Translations under genes and position numbers: made by a program
Assembly (NCBI GenBank): GCA_045589035.1
Contig: JAZNFJ010000008.1
Coordinates: 1-35,431 of the forward strand
Direction: 5' to 3'
DNA: 35,431 bases
Source of the DNA: Avoscillospira sp045589035
GTDB lineage: Bacteria > Bacillota > Clostridia > Oscillospirales > Oscillospiraceae
Notes under the pieces: model-generated
Databases searched by the model: none
What the model saw: the letters and a program-made list of their open reading frames with translations, nothing else
What the model was told of the DNA's origin: nothing
Shown: positions 30,654 through 35,431 of the stretch, piece after piece
Numbering within the stretch: the stretch's first letter is position 1
Layout of the letters: the number at the start of each line of letters is the position of its first letter

Positions 30654-31710
30654 ACTGCAACAGGTGGAACGGCGCTATGCCGAAATGGCAGAACGCGCCT
30701 TGCAGCCGGATTTTTATGACGATCCCAAGGCTGCCACCAAACTGCTGAAGGAACAGCGGCAGCTGGAGCCTTTGATCGAAACCTTCCGCAAGTACCAGAA
30801 GACCCGGCAGGAGCATCAGGACCTGCGGGAAATGCTGGATGGACCTCTGGATGCGGAAATGAAAGAACTTTGTCAGGAAGAATTTACCCAGAGCAAAAAA
30901 CTGCTGGAAAAACTGGAGCAGCAGCTGAAAATCCTGCTTCTGCCCAGAGATCCCAACGATGATAAAAATGTCATCGTGGAAATTCGCGGCGGTGTTGGCG
31001 GTGAAGAAAGCGCACTCTTTGCCCACTCTCTCTACCGGATGTACACCATGTACGCAGACAAGCACGGCTTCCGGGTGGAGCTGCTGAACTATAACGAAAC
31101 GGAACTGGGCGGTGTCAAGGAAGCGGACTTTATCCTCTCCGGTGACGGCGCTTACTCCCGGCTGAAATTCGAATCCGGTGTCCACCGGGTACAGCGGGTA
31201 CCGGAAACCGAATCCGGCGGCCGCGCCCACACCTCCACCGCCACGGTGGCAGTGCTGCCGGAAATGGACACAGTGGATGTGGATATTCGCCCCGAAGACA
31301 TTGAAATGCAGGTCTACCGCGCCTCTGGCGCAGGCGGTCAGCATATTAACAAGACCTCCTCTGCTGTCCGACTGATCCACAAGCCCACGGGTATTGTGGT
31401 GGCCTGTCAGGAAGAGCGCAGCCAGCTGCAGAACCGGGAAAAATGTATGCAGATGCTGGCCTCCAAACTCTACGAAATGGAGCAGACCCGTATCAGCGAA
31501 GAATTTTCCGACCAGCGGCGCAGTCAGGTGGGCAGCGGCATGCGAAACGAGCGCATCCGCACCTACAATTTCCCCCAAGGTCGTGTCACAGACCACAGAA
31601 TCGGTCTGACCCTTTATAAAATCGACAACATCATGGACGGCGATCTGGACGAGATCATCGATGCCCTTGTGACTGCCGATCAGGCAGAAAAGCTGCAGCA
31701 GAACAGCTGA
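30643..31710 (+). CDS. prfA: Peptide chain release factor 1
   Basis: RF1 ends translation at UAA and UAG. The 355-residue protein carries the GGQ motif (231-233) in SGAGGQHINKT, which enters the peptidyl-transferase centre, and the tripeptide region VPETESGG (PET at 187-189), the Bacillota form of the RF1 PxT stop-codon reader; RF2 would have SPF. The N-terminal domain is helical. It begins within the end of the rlmA-like gene (11-nt overlap) and is followed by sua5 after 15 nt. Confidence 0.97.
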   Translation: MLDKLQQVERRYAEMAERALQPDFYDDPKAATKLLKEQRQLEPLIETFRKYQKTRQEHQDLREMLDGPLDAEMKELCQEEFTQSKKLLEKLEQQLKILLLPRDPNDDKNVIVEIRGGVGGEESALFAHSLYRMYTMYADKHGFRVELLNYNETELGGVKEADFILSGDGAYSRLKFESGVHRVQRVPETESGGRAHTSTATVAVLPEMDTVDVDIRPEDIEMQVYRASGAGGQHINKTSSAVRLIHKPTGIVVACQEERSQLQNREKCMQMLASKLYEMEQTRISEEFSDQRRSQVGSGMRNERIRTYNFPQGRVTDHRIGLTLYKIDNIMDGDLDEIIDALVTADQAEKLQQNS

Positions 31711-31725
31711 GAAAAGAGAACCTTT

Positions 31726-32751
31726 ATGGATACCAAACTGTTTAAATCTCCTCTTTCTGAGGAACAATATGACGAAGCGGCTGCCATTTTGCGAAACGGC
31801 GGTCTGCTGGGCATCCCCACGGAAACGGTCTACGGACTGGGTGCCAACGGACTGGATGCACAGGCCTGCCGCAACATCTACATTGCCAAAGGCCGTCCCC
31901 AGAACAATCCGCTGATCATCCACATTGCCGATGCAAGCTGGCTCAGCCGCTACTGCGAGAATATTCCCCCAATAGCTTACCGGCTGGCAGAAGCCTTCTG
32001 GCCCGGACCTTTGACCATGATCCTGCCTAAAAAGGACATTGTCCCCATGGCTACCACCGGCGGTCTGGACACGGTGGGTGTCCGCTGCCCCGATCATCCC
32101 ATTACTTTGGAGATCATCCGCAGAGCCGGTGTACCTGTGGCAGCCCCCTCCGGCAATCTCTCCGGCAGACCCAGCCCCACTTCCGCTGCCCACATGGCAG
32201 AGGATATGATGGGACGGATCGACGGCATCGTGGATGGTGGTCCCTGCGGTGTGGGTGTGGAAAGCACCATCATCGATCTGACCTGTGATCCTCCCTGCCT
32301 GCTCCGTCCCGGCGGACTTCCTCTGGAAAAACTGGAAGAAATTCTCGGTTCGGTGGAAGTGGACAAGGCTGTGACCAGCGAGCCGGAAAAGGGCGAGCAG
32401 CCAAAAGCACCGGGCATGGCCTACCGCCATTATGCCCCCAAAGCACCGGTTACTGTAGTTTGCGGTGATTCGGAAAAAACCGCCGCTTACATCCGCAGCC
32501 ACATTGCCGAAACCGGCGGTGTGATCTGTTTCCATGAATTTGCGGGACTGTTCCCCGGCCATGAAGTGCGAAACTTCGGCTGTGAGGCAGATCTGGATGA
32601 ACAGGCGCGGTTGGTTTTTGATGCGCTTCGGACCTTTGACCATACGGATGTGACGGAAATCTGGGCGCAGTGCCCCGACAGCACGGGACTTGGTCTGGCA
32701 ATCGGAAACCGGCTGAAAAAGGCCGCCGGGTTCCATGTGATCGAGGTGTAA
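31726..32751 (+). CDS. L-threonylcarbamoyladenylate synthase, Sua5 type
   Basis: The enzyme makes threonylcarbamoyl-AMP from threonine, bicarbonate and ATP for the t6A37 modification of ANN-decoding tRNAs. At 341 residues it is the long Sua5 form: YrdC domain about 10-210 (GIPTETVYGLGANGL, KGRPQNNPLIIH, APSGNLSGRPSPT) and the C-terminal Sua5 domain from about 230 (GMAYRHYAPKAPV is the linker motif). The ATG follows prfA by 15 nt. Its usual partner prfA is next door in many Bacillota. Confidence 0.95.
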   Translation: MDTKLFKSPLSEEQYDEAAAILRNGGLLGIPTETVYGLGANGLDAQACRNIYIAKGRPQNNPLIIHIADASWLSRYCENIPPIAYRLAEAFWPGPLTMILPKKDIVPMATTGGLDTVGVRCPDHPITLEIIRRAGVPVAAPSGNLSGRPSPTSAAHMAEDMMGRIDGIVDGGPCGVGVESTIIDLTCDPPCLLRPGGLPLEKLEEILGSVEVDKAVTSEPEKGEQPKAPGMAYRHYAPKAPVTVVCGDSEKTAAYIRSHIAETGGVICFHEFAGLFPGHEVRNFGCEADLDEQARLVFDALRTFDHTDVTEIWAQCPDSTGLGLAIGNRLKKAAGFHVIEV

Positions 32752-32754
32752 GCC

Positions 32755-33354
32755 ATGCAGAAAGTCATCGGCATCACCGGTGGTACCGGCTGCGGCAAAA
32801 CCACCGCTTTACAAGCCCTGGATCAACTGGGCGTTCACATCATCGACTGTGATGCCCTGTATCACCAAATGCTGGAAAGCAATACGGAAATGGTGCAGGC
32901 CATCCGTAAAATCTTCCCGGATGCCGTGGAAAACGGCATTTTACAGCGAAAAAAGCTGGGCAGTTATGTATTCGGAAACGAAGATGCCCTGCACCTGCTG
33001 AACCATGCCGTCTGGCCCTTTATTCTGGAAGAAACGAAGAACATCGTTGCTTCTCATGCCCCCCAGCCCTGCGCCATTGATGCCATTGGGCTGCTGGAAA
33101 GCGGTCTGGCTGATCTTTGCACCCACACCGTCGCCATCACTGCACCGGAAGAAGATCGGGTACGGCGACTTATGGAACGGGAATGCATTGACGAAACCTA
33201 TGCCCGGCTGCGAATTGCCGCCCAGAAGAAAAACGAAGTCTTTGCCGCAGCCTGCGGCATGACCATAGAAAACACCGACCCCAGCGCAGAGGATTTCCAA
33301 AGCCGCTGCACCGGGATCTTTCAAACCATACTCAAGGAGGACGCAACTTTATGA
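32755..33354 (+). CDS. coaE: Dephospho-CoA kinase
   Basis: CoaE phosphorylates the 3'-OH of dephospho-CoA, the last step to coenzyme A. The 199-residue protein shows P-loop GGTGCGKT (9-16), the family motif IIDCDALYH, and DAIGLLESGL in place of the usual DVPLLFE, and the R-rich lid (DRVRRLMERE). It lies 3 nt after sua5 and overlaps the peptidase gene by 4 nt. Confidence 0.95.
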   Translation: MQKVIGITGGTGCGKTTALQALDQLGVHIIDCDALYHQMLESNTEMVQAIRKIFPDAVENGILQRKKLGSYVFGNEDALHLLNHAVWPFILEETKNIVASHAPQPCAIDAIGLLESGLADLCTHTVAITAPEEDRVRRLMERECIDETYARLRIAAQKKNEVFAAACGMTIENTDPSAEDFQSRCTGIFQTILKEDATL

Positions 33355-34739
33355 GCGAACTGCGTGAAAAGCTGCTTTACAAGCCCAAAAACGGCTATGA
33401 CCGCCTCTCCCCTGCCGATGAGCAGGCAATGGAGCGGTACTGCAAGGACTATATGGCATTTCTGGACCACGGCAAGACCGAGCGGGACTGCGTGGATTAC
33501 ACCATCGGTCTGGCTGCCGCCAGAGGTTTCGTGGCTTACACCCCCGGTATGCCTTTGACTCCCGGTACCAAGGTCTATGTGAGCAACCGCGGCAAAGGCA
33601 TTATGCTGGCTGTCATTGGCAAGAAGAACCTCAATGAGGGCGCAAACATCGGCGCCGCCCACACCGATGCCCCCCGTCTGGATCTGAAGCCCAATCCCCT
33701 CTACGAGGAGAGCGAACTGGCCTATTTTAAGACCCATCATTACGGCGGCATCCGCAAGTATCACTGGGTCACCGTTCCGTTGGAACTCCGCGGTGTGGTC
33801 ATCAAGGGCGACGGCACTTCCGTGAAGGTCGCCATTGGCAACCGCCCCGAAGATCCCCAGTTTGCCATCAACGATCTGCTGCCCCATCTGGGCCGCGAGC
33901 AGAACAAGAAGCCTCTGGGCGAAGCCATCCCCTCTGAAAGTCTGAACATTCTCATCGGCAGCCGTCCTCTCAAGGACGAAGAAGGCTCTGACCGGGTGAA
34001 GCTGGCCATCATGAAGCTTCTGAATGAAAAGTACGGCATTGTGGAAGAAGATTTCATCTCCGCAGAACTGGAAGCTGTGCCTGCCGCCAATGCCAGAGAA
34101 CTGGGTTTTGACCGCTCCTTCATCGGCTCTTACGGTCATGATGACCGGGTCTGCTCCTACGCGGAACTGGCTGCCCTGTTTGATCTGGATGTGCCGGAAA
34201 AGACTGCCGTGTGCATCTTTGCCGACAAAGAAGAGATTGGCTCTGAGGGTGTTTCCGGTATGCAGTCCGAAGCCTTTGATCTGTTTATGGCAGAACTCTG
34301 CAAGACCCAGGGTGCGGATCTGCGGACCTGCTACAGCAAGTCCTTCTGCCTGTCCGCCGATGTGACGGCCGCCTTTGACCCCAACTTCCCCGAAGTCTAC
34401 GAGCGCAGAAACAGCGCCTATATCAATTATGGTATGGCACTTTGCAAGTACACCGGCGCAGGCGGCAAGAGCGGCGCATCCGATGCCTCCGCCGAAGTGG
34501 TCGGCTGGCTGCGGAAGCTGTTCAACGACAAGGAAGTCATGTGGCAGATGACGGAACTGGGCAAGACCGATGCCGGCGGCGGCGGTACGGTTGCAAAATA
34601 TATGGCACAGCGGAACATTGACACCATCGATGCCGGTGTCCCCGTTCTGTCCATGCACGCACCTTTTGAAACCGTTGCCAAACTGGACTGCTACATGACC
34701 TACAAGGGCATGAAGGCTGTCTTTGAATCGGATCGATAA
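33351..34739 (+). CDS. M18-family zinc aminopeptidase
   Basis: The 462-residue cytosolic peptidase removes N-terminal residues, in many members acidic ones. Metal-site motifs are visible: H104 and D106 in GAAHTDAPRLDLKP, the catalytic Glu pair in FADKEEIGSEG, and a His in LSMHAPFETVAK. The length and the AAGGKSGAS-like TGAGGKSGASDAS segment match bacterial ApeA/LAP4-type M18 proteins. It overlaps coaE by ATGA at 33351 and ends the operon; no simple terminator follows, but a cloverleaf repeat begins 9 nt after the stop. Confidence 0.94.
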   Translation: MSELREKLLYKPKNGYDRLSPADEQAMERYCKDYMAFLDHGKTERDCVDYTIGLAAARGFVAYTPGMPLTPGTKVYVSNRGKGIMLAVIGKKNLNEGANIGAAHTDAPRLDLKPNPLYEESELAYFKTHHYGGIRKYHWVTVPLELRGVVIKGDGTSVKVAIGNRPEDPQFAINDLLPHLGREQNKKPLGEAIPSESLNILIGSRPLKDEEGSDRVKLAIMKLLNEKYGIVEEDFISAELEAVPAANARELGFDRSFIGSYGHDDRVCSYAELAALFDLDVPEKTAVCIFADKEEIGSEGVSGMQSEAFDLFMAELCKTQGADLRTCYSKSFCLSADVTAAFDPNFPEVYERRNSAYINYGMALCKYTGAGGKSGASDASAEVVGWLRKLFNDKEVMWQMTELGKTDAGGGGTVAKYMAQRNIDTIDAGVPVLSMHAPFETVAKLDCYMTYKGMKAVFESDR

Positions 34740-34747
34740 ATAGAGTA

Positions 34748-34831
34748 CGGATTGCCACGCCGCCATAGGCGGCTCGCAATGACCATCATGAAAGCGTGTC
34801 ATTGCGAGCACCGAAGGTGCGTGGCAATCCG
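34748..34831. repeat. Cloverleaf-shaped intergenic palindromic repeat
   Basis: An 84-bp element folds with a perfect 12-bp outer stem (34748-34759 with 34820-34831) and three inner hairpins: GCCGCC-ATA-GGCGGC (34759-34773), an 11-bp stem CTCGCAATGAC/GTCATTGCGAG (34773-34783 with 34798-34808) and GCACC-GAA-GGTGC (34808-34820). The core strings GATTGCCACG and CGCAATGAC are those of a dispersed repeat I recall in many Clostridia genomes. It may be a REP/MITE-like element and could also serve as a transcript end for the aminopeptidase operon. Confidence 0.85.
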
Positions 34832-35153
34832 TTTCTTTATGCAGGAAGTTCTGATTTGTGCTGCAGTCGCAACCAACCGTGCCGGGAGGGGGTGTGGGGG
34901 AGATTGGCTTGGTTTGCGGGAGCAAACCTTCAAAGCCCTCGCCCACAGTCTTTTTCATCCAATACTTTTGGGACTTGCCAAAAGTATTGGCCTGCGGAGC
35001 ATACAAATTATCAATATGGTGCCTACACACCTCTCCGTCATTTGCTCCGCAAATGCCACCTCCCCTCAAGGGGAGGCTTTTTATAGTGCGTACACGCACG
35101 ATAGGCACATATTCCATTTTGCGATATAATAATCTCAACAAGGAGGTAATCAT
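34832..35153. other. Non-coding stretch with several palindromes (degenerate repeat region)
   Basis: No gene is supported here. Hairpins seen: GGTTTGC/GCAAACC (34911-34928), a 13-bp perfect pair CCAATACTTTTGG/CCAAAAGTATTGG (34959-34971 with 34978-34990), CATTTGC/GCAAATG (35039-35055), a terminator-like CCTCCCC-TCAA-GGGGAGG with T-run (35059-35082) and GTGCG/CGCAC (35086-35099). The composition and motifs such as the CTCCCCTCAAGGGGAG palindrome resemble dispersed intergenic repeats of Oscillospiraceae. It is probably a patchwork of such repeats. Confidence 0.55.
35059..35082 (+). terminator. Terminator-like hairpin
   Basis: 7-bp perfect stem with TCAA loop followed by GC and five T. Its transcript source is unclear; it may be a part of the repeat region. 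Confidence 0.55.
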
Positions 35154-35297
35154 ATGACAAAGAAACAATTTTCCATCAGAATAGACGAAATACTATTACA
35201 AAAGCTTCGAATTATCGCCAAGCATGAAATTCGTTCCGTTAATCAGCAAATCATCATATTCATTAAATCAGGTTTAAAATCCTATGAAGAAAAATAA
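35154..35297 (+). CDS. Small ribbon-helix-helix (Arc/CopG-like) protein
   Basis: The 47-residue basic protein has the Arc-type layout: a short beta strand with alternating residues (KQFSIRI), helix A (DEILLQKLRIIAKHE), a turn with RSVNQQ and helix B (IIIFIKSGLKSYEEK). Such proteins bind DNA as dimers through the strand and often control plasmids, integrative elements or toxin-antitoxin operons. AAGGAGG lies 7 nt before ATG 35154, and TATAAT is at 35125-35130. It is strikingly AT-rich against its surroundings, a sign of transfer. No partner gene is seen before the window ends. Confidence 0.75.
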   Translation: MTKKQFSIRIDEILLQKLRIIAKHEIRSVNQQIIIFIKSGLKSYEEK

Positions 35298-35301
35298 ATA
35301 T

Positions 35302-35325
35302 CCCCCCGCATAGCGGGGGGTATTT
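35302..35325 (+). terminator. Terminator after the ribbon-helix-helix gene
   Basis: A perfect 8-bp CCCCCCGC/GCGGGGGG stem (35302-35309 with 35313-35320) with ATA loop, then TATTTCATTTT. It begins 4 nt after the stop codon. Confidence 0.88.
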
Positions 35326-35431
35326 CATTTTCGGGCATAGCCCTAATATTACTGGCAGCGCATAAATGCGCTTTTGGTTGGCCTGCCAGCCACGCACAGG
35401 ATTACTTGCTACCCGTAAACGGGTCTCTTGG
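35326..35431. other. Window end, short hairpins, no gene seen
   Basis: Three small palindromes: GGGC-ATA-GCCC (35333-35343), AGCGCAT/ATGCGCT followed by TTTT (35357-35375) and ACCCGT/ACGGGT (about 35409-35424). Nothing codes within the visible part. Confidence 0.4.

Noticed and set aside
30616..32736. A 706-codon open frame on the minus strand opposite prfA and sua5
   Set aside because: Antisense to two clearly coding genes, without recognisable domains or start signals.
34748..34831. A tRNA gene (cloverleaf outline)
   Set aside because: No T-loop, D-loop or acceptor features and arms of wrong length; it is a palindromic repeat.
33321..35168. A 615-codon open frame on the minus strand
   Set aside because: It combines antisense of the M18 gene with repeat sequence; the resulting protein has no family features.
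35388..35431. Possible start of a c-di-GMP-I riboswitch (CACGCACAGG)
   Set aside because: Only that short string matches; the following conserved positions and the tetraloop-receptor are not seen before the window ends.
1..35431. A CRISPR array, phage genes or antiphage defence system
   Set aside because: No regularly spaced direct repeats, cas genes, phage structural genes or recognised defence genes were found.

Overview
The window looks like chromosomal DNA from an anaerobic Bacillota of class Clostridia, probably a gut Oscillospiraceae/Ruminococcaceae-type organism. The evidence is moderately high GC, strong AGGAGG-type ribosome binding sites, frequent ATGA/TTGA gene overlaps, sigma-A promoters, a YtrA-type GntR/ABC cluster, an AGCS symporter and an ATP synthase whose c subunit has sodium-type ligands. 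Taxonomy is inferred from gene content only. No rRNA, tRNA, CRISPR array or prophage was found.

Layout. (1) 1-4332: 3' end of a citrate synthase gene, recG, an amidase-SH3 gene on the minus strand and a DEDDh exonuclease, all separated by clear terminators. (2) 4330-6986: a three-gene ABC importer operon of the SsuABC/TauABC/ThiXYZ type. (3) 6993-11780, minus: a six-gene run deoD-deoB-cdd-PAP2 phosphatase-alpha/beta hydrolase-LOG protein, read as nucleoside salvage. (4) 11801-18851, minus: a complete F1Fo ATP synthase operon (two small accessory membrane proteins, then a, c, b, delta, alpha, gamma, beta, epsilon) with a near-consensus promoter and a perfect terminator. (5) 18865-19413: a divergent two-gene transcript of unknown function, including a 56-residue cysteine-rich protein. 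(6) 19404-23985, minus: GntR regulator, ABC ATPase, ABC permease, a 42-residue lipopeptide carrying a motif of sodium-pump decarboxylase beta subunits, and an AGCS sodium:amino-acid symporter whose ribosome binding site lies in a 15-bp hairpin. (7) 24033-27129: a lower-GC orphan radical SAM gene and an intact-looking IS3-family element. (8) 27167-29551, minus: a glycoside hydrolase family 3 enzyme with its two main domains in swapped order. (9) 29596-34739, plus: a candidate structured leader RNA ending in a terminator, then an RlmA-like methyltransferase, prfA, sua5-type, coaE and an M18 aminopeptidase. (10) 34748-35431: intergenic repeats, including a cloverleaf-shaped palindrome, and a small AT-rich ribbon-helix-helix-like gene.

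How the parts fit. Sodium recurs: the ATP synthase rotor has the two-carboxylate pattern known from sodium-driven enzymes, the symporter family uses sodium, and the lipopeptide between the ABC operon and the symporter shares a motif with sodium-pumping decarboxylases. The most interesting unit is that lipopeptide plus the hairpin behind it, which looks like a translation-coupled switch controlling the symporter. The structured RNA at 29596-29768 is the second main candidate for something undescribed.
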